This document shows positions 44,127 to 54,156 of a stretch of DNA of 64,000 nt, piece by piece. The stretch comes from Haladaptatus paucihalophilus DX253 (GTDB lineage Archaea > Halobacteriota > Halobacteria > Halobacteriales > Haladaptataceae). The notes beneath the pieces were generated by a model, which saw only the letters and a list, made by a program, of their open reading frames with translations, was not told the origin of the DNA and did not search any database. The stretch covers positions 1,644,962 through 1,708,961 of the forward strand of contig NZ_AQXI01000001.1 of assembly GCF_000376445.1 (NCBI RefSeq), written 5' to 3'. Made by a program: the position numbers and the translations under genes. Within the stretch, counting starts at the first letter, position 1; each line of letters opens with the position of its first letter.

Positions 44127-45037
44127 GCCGTCACCCCGCCTCTGGTGTAGGCCACGAAGAGGTCTTCGAGCGAGGCTTCCTCCGTGTCGAAGTCCGCGAC
44201 AGTTGCACCCGCGTTTTCGAGGGTGGTGATGACCGTCGTCTTGACGTTCCGATCACAATCGACGGTGAGCGTTTCGCCGTCGCGTTCGACGCCCCCCACG
44301 CCGTCGATGTCTCGTACCTGCTGGACTGCCGCCGACGGAAGCGAGGTGGTTTCGACCCGAAGGGTCGTGCCGTCGCCGACGTTCGCTCGAAGCCCTTCGA
44401 TGGAGTCCTCTGCGACGAGTTCGCCATCGCGGAGAATACCCACGCGGTCACAAACGGCTTCGACTTGGCCGAGAATGTGACTGGAGAAGAACACGGTCGC
44501 CCCGCGCTCTTGTTCCTCGCGGATGATTTCTCGCATCTCGCGGGCACCCGTGGGGTCCAACCCGGACGAGGGTTCGTCGAGGATGAGCAGGTCCGGCGTG
44601 CCCACGAGCGCCATGGCAAGCCCGAGGCGTTGGGCCATCCCCTTCGAATAGCCGCCCGCCTTGCGGTCCGCGGCGTCGAGGATGTCTACCCTGTCGAGAA
44701 GTTCCGCCGGGTCGTCGTCGGCGTCCTTCGCTTCGATAGCGAATTCGAGGTGCTGCATGCCGGTCAAGCGGTCGTAGACCGAGAACCCCTCGGGCAACAC
44801 GCCGGTCCGATTCCGAATTTCGATGCTTTCTGCCTGTGCGTCGTGCCCGAGGACGGTGACGGTGCCGCTCGTCGGACGAATGAAATCGAGAACGAGGTCG
44901 ATGGTCGTCGATTTCCCCGCACCGTTCGGCCCGAGAAAGCCGAACACCTCCCCCTCTTTCACGTCGAGAGAGAGGTCGTTAACGGCCGTGACGTCACCGT
45001 ACCGTTTCGTCACGCCGTCGAGTCGAATGGCGGTCAT
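44123..45037 (-). CDS. ABC transporter ATP-binding protein
   Basis: This 304-residue ATPase powers the ABC-2 permease that follows. Walker A is GPNGAGKST (about 37-45), the signature GGYSKGMAQRLGLA (about 133-146), and Walker B LLILDEPSSGLDP (about 156-168) with a catalytic His in FFSSHILGQ. The C-terminal 80 residues are an extension typical of ABC-2 partners. The start at 45037 (MTAIRLDGVTKRYG) is natural, since the 16 residues before it lie outside the fold. The two genes are translationally coupled by ATGA. Confidence 0.93.
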
Positions 45038-45081
45038 AGTTTCAGCTTTCGGTAACGAACATATAACATTGTTGTTCTGTG

Positions 45082-45336
45082 TCACACAGTGTCGTTCGGG
45101 TCGCGTTTTCGCTTCATTCGAGTCGCTTCGGCGGCGTATCGCTCCTGGTCGTCCTCGTCGGAAACGGGGGAGAGCCGCTCACCATCGACGTCGATTGCGG
45201 CGGTCGTCTCGCCGCCGAGTCGTCCCGCCCGTTCCTTCCTGAGGTATCGCTCGCCGTCGGGTGTCGCGTACACCAGCGTCAGTAGGTCGCGGTCGCTGTA
45301 CGTTCGCTCGACCAACCACACTCGAACGTCGTCCAT
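45082..45336 (-). CDS. Small acidic protein of unknown function
   Basis: This 84-residue protein starts MDDVRVWLVERTYSDRD. It has a small beta-rich pattern at the N-terminus and an Arg/Lys-rich C-terminus (RMKRKRDPND). A longer reading begins at 45525 but overlaps a plus-strand gene, so the ATG at 45336 is used. It lies 44 bases before the ABC ATPase gene in the same direction, so a common transcript is possible. No known domain was recognised. Confidence 0.6.
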   Translation of the reverse strand: MDDVRVWLVERTYSDRDLLTLVYATPDGERYLRKERAGRLGGETTAAIDVDGERLSPVSDEDDQERYAAEATRMKRKRDPNDTV

Positions 45337-45425
45337 GACGGGACGTTTGCGAGTCTCGAATTTGTATCTGGCGAGCGAGTTCCCAGCCACAACCTTATTT
45401 ATCGCAGTGATTGTCCCGGTAAACG

Positions 45426-46034
45426 ATGGAACAGTCCCCGCTGTCACAGGCGTCCGACGACCGCCTGCTCGACATGCTCTTTGCGGGTGAAGAAATAGAG
45501 GAGGAAATAGAGTTGGAAGGTGCACGAATCGCGGTGACGAGCCATCGTTTACTCGCGTTCATGCCCGAAGGGGGTGAGAGACGGTTCGACCACGAAGACC
45601 GACCGAACGTTCTCGACGCTCGCGCCCAAGCCGCCGGAAAGCCCGACTACCTCTCGTGGAGCGTCAGGAGTTTCGTTTACGGCCTACTTCTCGTTGGCTG
45701 CGGCTACCTGCTCAACAGCAGCGGTCTGCTCACGAACCTCGACGGAACGACACCGACCGAGGGAGGCGTTATTCTCGGTCTCCAGCAGATGGTCGGCATG
45801 ATGGTGAGCGCGTTCACCCTACTCACGAGCGTGTTACTACCGGTCGGCGGGGTGTTGTTGCTCGCCGCCGCCGTCTTCGGCGCCCTCTACGTCACTACTC
45901 GGTCGGAGGAACTGATAATCGAACGTGCGGGTCGGGACCCGATTCGCGTACCCGTAAATGGCGACGAGGCGAAAGACGCCGCCCGTCGGATTCGAGCGGC
46001 GGTAGGGACAAGTTCAAAGCCGAGCGCCGATTAG
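45426..46034 (+). CDS. Membrane protein with PH-like cytoplasmic parts
   Basis: The 202-residue protein has a soluble N-terminal region (1-72) with the pattern of a PH-like beta domain (EEIELEGARIAVTSHRLLAF, about 23-42). A Gly/Leu-rich transmembrane pair (about 78-98 and 115-160) follows, and a final soluble segment ends with AKDAARRIRAAVG. The N-terminal part resembles short-form PH-like proteins of haloarchaea. A nearby uvrC gene starts 9 bases after its stop and may be co-transcribed. The function is unknown. Confidence 0.65.
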   Translation: MEQSPLSQASDDRLLDMLFAGEEIEEEIELEGARIAVTSHRLLAFMPEGGERRFDHEDRPNVLDARAQAAGKPDYLSWSVRSFVYGLLLVGCGYLLNSSGLLTNLDGTTPTEGGVILGLQQMVGMMVSAFTLLTSVLLPVGGVLLLAAAVFGALYVTTRSEELIIERAGRDPIRVPVNGDEAKDAARRIRAAVGTSSKPSAD

Positions 46035-46043
46035 TCGAAATCG

Positions 46044-47777
46044 ATGGACGCGGCCACCGTTCGGGAGCGTGCGGGCGAACTACCGCGCGAATCCGGCGTG
46101 TATCAGTTTTTGGAAGACGAAACGGTTCGGTACGTCGGGAAGGCCGTCGACCTCCGAGCACGGGTTCGGTCGTACGCGGACCCGCGGAGCGACCGCATCG
46201 GACGGATGGTCGAACGCGCCGACGCGCTCGATTTCGCCGTCACGGACACGGAGACGCAGGCGCTCCTGTTGGAAGCGAACCTCATCAAACGCTACCAGCC
46301 GCGGTACAACGTCCGCCTGAAGGACGACAAATCCTACCCGCTGGTGCAGGTGACGGGCCACGAATTTCCGCAAATAGAGATCACCCGTGACCCCGACCGC
46401 ACGGGGGCGACGGTGTTCGGCCCGTTCACGAACAAATCGACGGTCGAAACGGTCGTCAAGGCGCTCCGGGAGACGTACGGCATCCGCGGCTGTTCGGACC
46501 ACAAGTTCGCCAACCGCGACCGACCGTGCCTCGACCACGACATCGGCCTCTGTACCGCGCCGTGCACGAACGAAATCGGCCGGGAAGCGTACCTCGGCGA
46601 CGTGGAGAGCGTCGAGCGGTTCCTGGGCGGCGAGGTGGACGTGTTGGCGCGCCCGCTCCGCCGCGAGATGGAGGCCGCCGCCCAGAACCGCGAGTTCGAA
46701 CGGGCGGCCAACCTCCGGGACCGACTCGAAGCCGTCGAATCGTTCCACGGTGGAGATGCGGGCGCGATTTCGTCACGGACGGACGAGCGAACCGTGGACG
46801 TGCTCGGTGCCGCAGTCGAGGGAGAACGGGCGACCGTCGCCCGGTTGCACAGCGAACGCGGCCAACTCGTGGACCGCGACCACCACTCGCTGTCGGTGCC
46901 GGACGGCGACGACGCGGCGGCGGTACTGGGCGGGTTCATCCCGCAGTTCTACGCCGAACGCGAGTTGCCCGACGCGCTGTTGCTCTCCGAACGACCGGAC
47001 GACGCGGACGTGCTCGACTGGTTGGACGCGGAGGGCGTCGGAACTCGCGTTCCGGGTGCCGGTCGGGAGGCGACGCTCGTGGATTTGGCGCTGAAAAACG
47101 CCCGCAGAGGGGCGGGCAACCCGGACGAACTCCGGGCGCTGGCGGACGCGCTCTCCCTCCCGTCCGCCGAGCGAATCGAGGGCTTCGACGTGAGCCACGC
47201 GCAGGGGTCGTCGGTGGTCGGGAGCAACGTCGTCCTCGTCGGCGGGTCGCCCGAGAAGCGCGACTACCGTCGGAAGAAGCTGACCGAGAAGAACGACGAC
47301 TACGCGAACATGCACGACCTCGTTCGCTGGCGGGCGAAACGGGCCGTCGAAGGCCGCGACGAACGACCGGACCCCGACCTGCTCCTCATCGACGGCGGGG
47401 AGGGCCAACTCGACGCCGCGCGCGAAGCGCTGACGGACATCGGCTGGGACGTCCCCGCCGTCGGACTCGCCAAAGCCGAGGAAATCGTCGTCACGCCGAA
47501 CGGCACCTACAACTGGCCGAACGACGCGCCACACCTCCACGTCCTCCAGCGGGTGCGCGACGAGGCGCACCGATTCGCGGTGCAGTACCACCAGACGCTC
47601 CGCGACGACGTTTCGACGGCCTTGGACGACGTGTCCGGCGTCGGACCCCAGACGCGTCGAAAACTGTTCCGACGGTTCGGGAGTCTGGACGGGATTCGCG
47701 CGGCCTCCGACGCCGAACTCCGGGACGTGGACGGTATCGGTGAAAAAACGGTGACGGCGTTACGACGCCGCTTGTGA
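46044..47777 (+). CDS. uvrC: UvrC excinuclease subunit
   Basis: This 577-residue nuclease makes the two incisions of bacterial-type nucleotide excision repair when bound to UvrB. The N-terminal GIY-YIG nuclease has [20 protein letters not shown] (about 18-37). A UVR-like region lies near 200-235 ([14 protein letters not shown]). The C-terminal RNase H-like nuclease includes [15 protein letters not shown] (about 382-396) and [13 protein letters not shown] (about 447-459). Helix-hairpin-helix repeats close the protein (about 525-577). The gene follows a membrane-protein gene at a nine-base gap. Confidence 0.95.
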   Translation: MDAATVRERAGELPRESGVYQFLEDETVRYVGKAVDLRARVRSYADPRSDRIGRMVERADALDFAVTDTETQALLLEANLIKRYQPRYNVRLKDDKSYPLVQVTGHEFPQIEITRDPDRTGATVFGPFTNKSTVETVVKALRETYGIRGCSDHKFANRDRPCLDHDIGLCTAPCTNEIGREAYLGDVESVERFLGGEVDVLARPLRREMEAAAQNREFERAANLRDRLEAVESFHGGDAGAISSRTDERTVDVLGAAVEGERATVARLHSERGQLVDRDHHSLSVPDGDDAAAVLGGFIPQFYAERELPDALLLSERPDDADVLDWLDAEGVGTRVPGAGREATLVDLALKNARRGAGNPDELRALADALSLPSAERIEGFDVSHAQGSSVVGSNVVLVGGSPEKRDYRRKKLTEKNDDYANMHDLVRWRAKRAVEGRDERPDPDLLLIDGGEGQLDAAREALTDIGWDVPAVGLAKAEEIVVTPNGTYNWPNDAPHLHVLQRVRDEAHRFAVQYHQTLRDDVSTALDDVSGVGPQTRRKLFRRFGSLDGIRAASDAELRDVDGIGEKTVTALRRRL

Positions 47778-47856
47778 GTCGAACGTCGAGAGGGTCGAGC
47801 GCTGGCCGTGAGACGTGCGTCGGGCGGAAAAGAGCGTCAGAAGAGACGAGCCTCGA

Positions 47857-48168
47857 CTACTCGCCCGTCCGCTCGAACGCGACTTCGTGCACTTCCAGTT
47901 GGTTCTTGTCGGTGAACATCTCCCTCGGCGGTCGGTCGGCGTGCGCCTCGCGGAACGCGTCGGTGTCGGTCCACGCCTCGAAGTCAGCCATCGACTCCCA
48001 GTACGTCTGTGCGACGTAGGAATCCGTGTCGGGGCGAGCGGGAGTCAGCAACTCGAACTTGACGAAACCGGGCTGGGACTCCACTTCACCCATACTGTTT
48101 CGGAACCGCTCGACGAACTGGTCCGCGTACTCTTCGGCGACGAACAATCTGTTTTCGACGACTATCAT
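47857..48168 (-). CDS. Heme-degrading monooxygenase-like (ABM) protein
   Basis: This 103-residue protein belongs to the antibiotic biosynthesis monooxygenase (ABM/HmoB) fold. The pattern MIVVENRLFVAEEYADQFVERF, then GFVKFELLTP and YVAQTYWESMADFEAW, is typical of IsdG/HmoB-like heme oxygenases. A clear active-site Asn/His set cannot be fully assigned. The gene is divergent from an SPFH gene across a 138-base region with an inverted repeat. Heme degradation is a likely role, but other small oxidations are possible. Confidence 0.8.
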   Translation of the reverse strand: MIVVENRLFVAEEYADQFVERFRNSMGEVESQPGFVKFELLTPARPDTDSYVAQTYWESMADFEAWTDTDAFREAHADRPPREMFTDKNQLEVHEVAFERTGE

Positions 48169-48216
48169 GCACCGGATACTGCGCCGGTTCCGGGTTTAAC
48201 TCTATCTCTCGAAATC

Positions 48217-48236
48217 GATTTGGTATAATCCAAATC
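48217..48236. promoter_or_regulatory. 7-bp inverted repeat between divergent SPFH and ABM genes
   Basis: The exact arms gatttgg (48217-48223) and ccaaatc (48230-48236) flank tataat and sit just before the SPFH TATA box (attatatac, 48239-48247). The element lies between the divergent promoters of the heme-oxygenase-like gene and the SPFH gene, so it could control one or both. Confidence 0.5.
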
Positions 48237-48306
48237 CGATTATATACTTCGATTCGGGACGGACGCGGTGGGAACTGTTATGCGAACTGAACAACTATCG
48301 GGTAGT

Positions 48307-49431
48307 ATGGACAATCCCTTCTACACCCTCGGCAAGGCGACGTCGAGGATGAATGCAGGGAAAGCCCTCTTCGCCATCGGTTTCGCCGTCTTCTTCTTTC
48401 TCGCCCTCCCGTTTCTCGACACGATGGCGATAGCGGGGCTCCTCCTGCTCGCCCTTGCGATTGCCACGGTGAACAGCGCCGTGGAAATCGTCGGTCCGTA
48501 CGAAAAGCGCGCGTTGACCGTTTTCGGGGAGTACCGCAAACTGCTCGACCCCGGTATCCATTTCATCCCACCGTTCGTGAGCGCCACGCGGCGATTCGAC
48601 ATGCGAACCCGGGTGTTCGACGTGCCGAAACAGGAAGCGATCACGCAAGACAACTCGCCCGTCATCGCGGATGCCGTCCTCTACGTTCGCGTGATGGACC
48701 CCGAGCGGGCGTTTCTCGGCGTTGACAACTACGAACGCGCCGTCGCCAACCTCGGACAGACGACGCTCCGGGCCGTCATCGGCGACATGAAACTCGACGA
48801 GACGCTTTCGCGCCGTGACGTCATCAACCGGCGAATCCGCGAGGAGATAGACCCGCCGACGGACGAGTGGGGCATTCGCGTCGAGAGCGTCGAAGTGCAG
48901 GAAGTGATGCCGAGCCGCGCCGTCGTCAACGCGATGGAACAGCAGACCAGCGCCGAGCGGAAACGCCGCGCCATGATTCTCGAAGCGCAAGGTGAACGCC
49001 GCGGTGCCGTCGAGCGGGCGGAAGGCGAGAAGGCGTCGAACGTTATCCGCGCGCAAGGTGAGAAACAGAGCCAGATTCTGGAAGCGCAAGGGGATGCGGT
49101 GTCGATAGTTCTCCGCGCGAAGTCGGCCCAGTCGATGGGCGAACGCGCCATCGTCGAGAAGGGGATGGAGACGCTCCAAACCATCGGCGAGGGAGAATCC
49201 ACGACGTTCGTCCTGCCGCAGGAACTCTCCTCGCTCGTCGGCCGCTACGGCAAGCACCTCACCGGCAGCGACGTGCGCGACGGCGCGGAGTTCCTCGAAT
49301 CGAACGAATTCGACCCCGAGACGCGCGAACTACTCGGGTTGGACGACATCGAGGAGACGCTTTCCGAAATCGACACCGAGGCGGTCGAAACCGCGAGTAT
49401 CGGTGAAAAGGTCGAACCGGAATCGAACTGA
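48307..49431 (+). CDS. Stomatin-like SPFH/band 7 membrane protein
   Basis: This is a 374-residue protein with an N-terminal membrane hairpin (about residues 17-55, FAIGFAVFFFLALPF then IAGLLLLALAIATV) and an SPFH domain (about 60-230, including EIVGPYEKRALTVFGEYRKL). A long helical part follows with AEGEKASNVIRAQGEKQSQI (about 240-270) and an acidic C-terminus. Stomatin-like proteins scaffold membranes and recruit proteases. The start may instead be 48280 (MRTEQLSGS...) or even GTG 48268, since the TATA box at 48239-48247 lies only 25 bases before the GTG. No NfeD partner gene is adjacent. Confidence 0.9.
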   Translation: MDNPFYTLGKATSRMNAGKALFAIGFAVFFFLALPFLDTMAIAGLLLLALAIATVNSAVEIVGPYEKRALTVFGEYRKLLDPGIHFIPPFVSATRRFDMRTRVFDVPKQEAITQDNSPVIADAVLYVRVMDPERAFLGVDNYERAVANLGQTTLRAVIGDMKLDETLSRRDVINRRIREEIDPPTDEWGIRVESVEVQEVMPSRAVVNAMEQQTSAERKRRAMILEAQGERRGAVERAEGEKASNVIRAQGEKQSQILEAQGDAVSIVLRAKSAQSMGERAIVEKGMETLQTIGEGESTTFVLPQELSSLVGRYGKHLTGSDVRDGAEFLESNEFDPETRELLGLDDIEETLSEIDTEAVETASIGEKVEPESN

Positions 49432-49458
49432 TTCGACCGAAATTCCCTTCGAAGGGCG

Positions 49459-50364
49459 TCAGCCGAGGGCGAACACGCGGACGAGGGTGAACACGCCGAC
49501 GAGGGAGTAGACGACCGTCATCGTCTGCACGGTCCGGTGTTCCGGAACGCGGCTGTTGAGGAACGCACCCGTCTGACCGCCGACAGCGCAGGTCACCCCG
49601 GCGACGAGGCCGAACTCGAACGGGACGGTGAAGTCGTGGCCGCTGAACGATTCGGGCGCGTAGCGCAGGAGAAGGAGGTTCGCAACGAGCGCGGACACGA
49701 TGGTTCCGTGCAGGATGAGCGCGCTCGTCCCCGTGGAGATGCGGATGGACACGTTCTTTCGGACCGTCAACAGGGTCTGTGCGAGTTCGCCGATGGCGAT
49801 ACCGACCAGGCCAGCCATCGCCCCGCCGACGCCCGCGATTGTGCGGTCGAACCGGTCGAACTGGGTGGTGTCCGGTGTTCCACCGTCCGTCCGTATTCGG
49901 GACGAATCTCCAAAGAGTCGGCTCGCGTCAACCAAGTCGCCGAGCGATTTTCCGTCCCGATGCGAGAGATAGAGGACGAAAGAGAGCACGAGCAACATCC
50001 CGCCGAACAGTACTTTGAGCGCGGTGGACGGGACGAAGTAGGACACCGCTCTGGCGACGATTGCGACCGGCACGCTGACCGCGAGGACGGCTTTGGCGAC
50101 GGTCCAATCCACCTGTCCGCGGAACCAGTAGGCCGAAACGCTACTCGTGTACCCGAACAGTTCGACGAACAGCGCGAGACCGATAGCACCCTGCAACGCG
50201 AGGTCGGGGAACGCCGGAACCAGTTCCGGATAGACGAACAGGAACGCGGGCGTGAACAGTACCGCCGCTTCCATGGCGAACGTGTTGACCGTCGTCGCAA
50301 TGAGGAAAGTCAATAGGACGAAGAAAGCCAACCCGGTCGGCGAGAATCCTAGCGGAAGCGACAT
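49459..50364 (-). CDS. TauE/SafE family permease
   Basis: This 301-residue membrane protein of the TauE/SafE (DUF81) family has about eight helices. The two halves each begin with a Pro/Gly-rich helix (for example TRKNVSIRISTGTSALILHG-like region near 206-225 and GLVAGVTCAVGGQTGAFLNSR near 260-280) as in this superfamily. The family exports sulfite or organosulfonates and related anions. The substrate is unknown. A tandem octamer atcgtgac lies in the promoter region to its right. Confidence 0.85.
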   Translation of the reverse strand: MSLPLGFSPTGLAFFVLLTFLIATTVNTFAMEAAVLFTPAFLFVYPELVPAFPDLALQGAIGLALFVELFGYTSSVSAYWFRGQVDWTVAKAVLAVSVPVAIVARAVSYFVPSTALKVLFGGMLLVLSFVLYLSHRDGKSLGDLVDASRLFGDSSRIRTDGGTPDTTQFDRFDRTIAGVGGAMAGLVGIAIGELAQTLLTVRKNVSIRISTGTSALILHGTIVSALVANLLLLRYAPESFSGHDFTVPFEFGLVAGVTCAVGGQTGAFLNSRVPEHRTVQTMTVVYSLVGVFTLVRVFALG

Positions 50365-50552
50365 CCTCAGCTAACACCCTCGTTCGGGAACGGCGCGTAT
50401 CGAACGCGGTTGGTCTCGCCGGAAATATCCGAAAACCGACACGGTGCGGTCGCTCCATGTAATCGTGACATCGTGACTGCTACACGCACAGTTACACTGA
50501 AAAAGGTTGATGTTCGGGAAAATATCGAGGAACGATGAGGCAGAATTCCGGA

Positions 50553-52610
50553 TTAGAACTCCCCACGCTCCGGTTCGACGCCGCCGATCTCCGTCTCCAC
50601 GTCGAACTCCTCGCGCAACTCACGAATCCGGTCGCGGATGTCGGCCGCGAGTTCGAACTCCAGATTGTTGGCGGCCTCCTCCATCCGGTCTTCGAGTCGG
50701 GAAATCTGTTCGAGCGCCTCCTCGTCCGTCTCCGGCGAGTTGCGGGTGACGCCGCCGGTGTCGGTCTTGCTTCCCGGCAGGTTCGCCTCGGAAACCGCTT
50801 TTTCGATGGTCTGTGGTTCGTAGCCGTGCTCCTCGTTGAACTCCCGTTGAATCCGACGCCGCCGTCCGGTTTCGTCCATCGCGCTCTCCATCGCGTCCGT
50901 CACCTCGTCGGCGTAGAGGACCACCTCGCCGTTGACGTTCCGGGCCGCGCGGCCCATCGTCTGGACGAGCGCGGTTTCCGAGCGGAGGAACCCTTGCTGA
51001 TCGGCGTCGAGGATGGCGACCATCGACACCTCCGGGATGTCCAACCCCTCGCGGAGCAGGTTGATGCCGACGAGCACGTCGAACTCGCCCAACCGGAGTC
51101 CGCGAACGAGTTCGTGGCGTTCGAGCGTGTCCGTCTCGTCGTGCATGTACTCGACCGCGACGCCCGCCTCCTCCAGATACTCGGTCAAGTCCTCGGCCAT
51201 CCGCTTCGTCAGCGTCGTGACGAGGACGCGCTCGTCGCGCTCGATTCGGTCGTCGATGCGCGCCATCAGGTCGTCGATTTGACCGGAGGCGTCGGCGACT
51301 TCGACCTTCGGGTCCACGAGGTGCGTCGGGCGAACGATCTGTTCGACGATTTGCTCGCTCTGCTCGCGTTCGTAGTCCGCGGGCGTCGCCGAGATGTAGA
51401 GCGTCTTCGCGCTCTTCTCCTCGAACTCCTCGAATGTGAGCGGACGGTTGTCGTAGGCCGTCGGGAGTCGGAAGCCGTTCTCCACGAGCGAATCCTTGCG
51501 CGACTTGTCGCCCGCGAACTGCCCCCGAATCTGGGGCACCGTCTGGTGGGATTCGTCGATGACGCAGAGGAAGTCGTCGGGGAAGTAATCGAGAAGCGTG
51601 TACGGCGCGTCGCCGACCTCGCGCTCGGTGAAGTACACCGAGTAGTTCTCGATGCCGGAACAGTAGCCCGCCTCCTTCATCATTTCGAGGTCGAACGTGG
51701 TCCGCTCCTCGATTCGTTGGGCGGCCACCAAGTCCCCGTTTCGCTCGAAGTAGCGGATTCGGCGCTCCAAATCCTCCTCGATTTCGGCGATTGCCTCCGC
51801 CATCGTCTCCTCGGGAATCGAGTAGTGTTCCGCCGGGTGAACGAGTACGGCGGGTTCCTGTGATTTGACTTCTCCTTCGAGCGGGTCTATCTTCACTATT
51901 CGGTCGATTTCGTCGCCCCAGAGTTCGACGCGAACCGCGTAGCGCCCGTACATCGGGAAGATTTCGACGGTATCGCCCCGGACGCGGAAGGTACCTTGGG
52001 TGAAGTCCATGTCGTTCCGGTCGTAGTTCAAGTCCACGAGACGGGCGAGGAGTTCGTCACGTCCGATTTCCTCGCCGACTTCCAGTCGCAGGCGCATGTC
52101 CTCGTAGTTTTGCGGGTCACCCAAGCCGTAAATCGCCGACACGGACGCCACCACGATAACGTCGTCCCGAGTGAGCAGGGAGCGCGTCGCGGAGTGTCGA
52201 AGCCGGTCTATCTCCTCGTTGATGGACGCGTCCTTGTCGATGTAGGTGTCCGTCTGCTCGACGTAGGCCTCCGGTTGGTAGTAGTCGTAGTAGGAGACGA
52301 AGTACTCCACCGCGTTGTCCGGAAAGAGGTTCCGGAACTCCTCGTACAACTGCGCCGCCAGCGTCTTGTTGTGCGCGATGACGAGCGTCGGTTTCTGGAC
52401 CTCCTCGATGGTCCACGAAACCGTGTTCGTCTTCCCCGACCCCGTGACGCCGAGCAGGGTCTGTTTCTCCATCCCTTCGTCGAACCCCTCGGCCAACTGC
52501 TCGATGGCCTCGGGTTGGTCCCCCGCCGGGTCGAACGGCGCGTCAACTCGAAAGTCGGTTTCGGCGTCCGGGTTGTCCGGTCGAAGCGGGCCGGACTGGG
52601 TGTCGCTCAT
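50553..52610 (-). CDS. uvrB: UvrB excinuclease subunit
   Basis: This 685-residue DNA-damage verification helicase works with UvrA and UvrC. Walker A is [10 protein letters not shown] (about 55-64), the beta-hairpin region is [20 protein letters not shown] (about 108-127), the DExH box is VIDESHQT (about 353-360), and the late motif [13 protein letters not shown] is motif V. The C-terminal UVR domain (about 620-665, [24 protein letters not shown]) binds UvrC. All functional parts are intact. It is transcribed alone, divergent from nothing, and lies about 3 kb from uvrC. UvrA is not in the window. Confidence 0.96.
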   Translation of the reverse strand: MSDTQSGPLRPDNPDAETDFRVDAPFDPAGDQPEAIEQLAEGFDEGMEKQTLLGVTGSGKTNTVSWTIEEVQKPTLVIAHNKTLAAQLYEEFRNLFPDNAVEYFVSYYDYYQPEAYVEQTDTYIDKDASINEEIDRLRHSATRSLLTRDDVIVVASVSAIYGLGDPQNYEDMRLRLEVGEEIGRDELLARLVDLNYDRNDMDFTQGTFRVRGDTVEIFPMYGRYAVRVELWGDEIDRIVKIDPLEGEVKSQEPAVLVHPAEHYSIPEETMAEAIAEIEEDLERRIRYFERNGDLVAAQRIEERTTFDLEMMKEAGYCSGIENYSVYFTEREVGDAPYTLLDYFPDDFLCVIDESHQTVPQIRGQFAGDKSRKDSLVENGFRLPTAYDNRPLTFEEFEEKSAKTLYISATPADYEREQSEQIVEQIVRPTHLVDPKVEVADASGQIDDLMARIDDRIERDERVLVTTLTKRMAEDLTEYLEEAGVAVEYMHDETDTLERHELVRGLRLGEFDVLVGINLLREGLDIPEVSMVAILDADQQGFLRSETALVQTMGRAARNVNGEVVLYADEVTDAMESAMDETGRRRRIQREFNEEHGYEPQTIEKAVSEANLPGSKTDTGGVTRNSPETDEEALEQISRLEDRMEEAANNLEFELAADIRDRIRELREEFDVETEIGGVEPERGEF

Positions 52611-52717
52611 GGTATCTTTCGTAAGGATTCGAGGTACTTGAGAAGGTCGCTTGCATGATACCCGACGGTTCTACGACAGTCGAAACACACCGAAAAAAGA
52701 ACCAATCGGCCGATGTC

Positions 52718-53848
52718 TCAGTCGTCCAACCGCGCCAACACGGCTTCGGGGTCGTATCGCAGCGACAGCGACCGCGACCGTCCGCGACCATCGACGTTGG
52801 TGTAGGTGGCGTCGATGATGCCGAGTTGGTCCACCTTGTTGATGATTTCGGAATATCGGGTGTAACCCAAGTCGGTCTCCTCGTGGAAGACGTCGTACAC
52901 CTCGCCCGCCTGCTCGCCGTCGTGTTCGGCGATGACGCGGACGAGCGCGACCTCGTTTTCGCTCAAGGCGTGCAGGCTATGGGAGAGGTGGACGAACTTG
53001 GATTTCTCGTAGGCGTCCTCCACGTCCTGCAGGCTCACGGTTCGGCTGGCGCGCATCTCGGCGTTCAGGCCCGCGCGCCGGAGGAGGTCGATGCCGACGC
53101 GAAGGTCGCCGCTCTCGGCGGTGAGTTCGGCGACGCGCTCCAGCACGTCCGGGCCGATGACGCCCTCGTGGAAGCCGCGCTTGACGCGCTCGCCGAGGAT
53201 ATCGACGATCTCCTGTCGGTCGTAGACCGGGAAGTACACGTCCTCGGGTCGAAAGACGCTCTGGACGCGGGTATCGAGTTCCTCGATGACGTCGAGGTTG
53301 AGGTCGGAGGAGACGACGATGACGCCGATTTTCGCCCCGCTGTGGGCCTCGTGAGCGCGGAGGAGCGAATAGAGCGTATCGGAGGCTTCCCCCTCGTAGA
53401 ACAGGTAGTTCACATCGTCCAGCGCGACGACGAGCACCTCGTCCTCCTCGACCAGTTTGTCCGTGATTTGGCGGAACAGCTTCTTGAACGAGATACCGCT
53501 GGACGGCGGTTCGTAATCGAATATCCCCTCGAAGATGCGCGAGAAAATGGCGTACCGCGTCGAATCCACCTGACAGTTGACGCGAACCGTCCGAACGTCG
53601 GTTTGGGCCGACAGTTCGTCGAACAGTTTCTGTACGGAAGTCGTCTTGCCAGTCCCCGGCGGTCCGCGCGCCATGACGTTGAGTGGGCGCGACCCGCGAA
53701 CTGCTGGCCGAAGCGCGTATTGAAGGCTCTGTGTCTGGGATTCGCGGTGTTTGAACGTCTCCGGAACGTAGTCGATTTCGAAGACGTGCTCCTCGCGGAA
53801 CACCGACTCGTCCCACGACAACATCCCCTCCTCGGGGTCGTCTGCCAT
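52718..53848 (-). CDS. Orc1/Cdc6 family replication initiator
   Basis: This is a 376-residue AAA+ origin-recognition protein. Walker A is GPPGTGKTT (62-70), and Walker B is VLVVALDDVNYLF (138-150), where the usual DE is DD. The sensor 1 is the VIVVSSDLNLDVIEELDTRV segment (about 178-197). The C-terminal winged helix (about 290-375) ends with the DNA-binding RSRSLSLRYDPEAV. The start at 53848 (MADDPEEGML) is preferred over a GTG four codons upstream. No clear origin repeats were seen next to it, so it may act at a distant origin or control other loci. Haloarchaea carry many such paralogues. Confidence 0.92.
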   Translation of the reverse strand: MADDPEEGMLSWDESVFREEHVFEIDYVPETFKHRESQTQSLQYALRPAVRGSRPLNVMARGPPGTGKTTSVQKLFDELSAQTDVRTVRVNCQVDSTRYAIFSRIFEGIFDYEPPSSGISFKKLFRQITDKLVEEDEVLVVALDDVNYLFYEGEASDTLYSLLRAHEAHSGAKIGVIVVSSDLNLDVIEELDTRVQSVFRPEDVYFPVYDRQEIVDILGERVKRGFHEGVIGPDVLERVAELTAESGDLRVGIDLLRRAGLNAEMRASRTVSLQDVEDAYEKSKFVHLSHSLHALSENEVALVRVIAEHDGEQAGEVYDVFHEETDLGYTRYSEIINKVDQLGIIDATYTNVDGRGRSRSLSLRYDPEAVLARLDD

Positions 53849-53923
53849 CACTTTCACCACGCTCGCGTAGCTACTTAATCCTTCGCCAGAGACAAAAGAG
53901 CCGATGAACGGTCGTTTGAGCGA

Positions 53924-54082
53924 CTAGCTTTGCTCTATCGCGCCTTGGACGTCGTTTCGGTCCATCGACATACCGTGCTTTTCTCGAGCGTGTTCCTGCA
54001 CCATATCGACGATTTCTTGCTCGTCGTCGGCTCGTACCATAAAGTCACAATCCTGTTGCGTACATTCGAACTGGTGTGCCAT
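53924..54082 (-). CDS. DUF1059-type small protein
   Basis: This 52-residue acidic protein MAHQFECTQQDCDFMVRADD... belongs to the DUF1059 family. It has two Cys residues (C7, C12), then a helix with EIVDMVQEHAREKHGM and a His. These residues could bind a metal. It is too short for most gene callers and is reached in the same reading frame as an artefactual longer frame through the mutS-like gene. It lies 75 bases past the mutS-like stop, so the two may share a transcript. The role is not established. Confidence 0.8.
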   Translation of the reverse strand: MAHQFECTQQDCDFMVRADDEQEIVDMVQEHAREKHGMSMDRNDVQGAIEQS

Positions 54083-54156
54083 ATTATATCTCTCCTCCCC
54101 CCGACGGGGCACAAACGGGAACGACAGCCTCGTAGGTAACAGTTCTGGCTGTCGGG

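Noticed and set aside
52611-52717. Search for replication origin repeats around the Orc1/Cdc6 gene
   Set aside because: No repeated ORB-like motif or long AT-rich unwinding tract was seen in either flanking gap.
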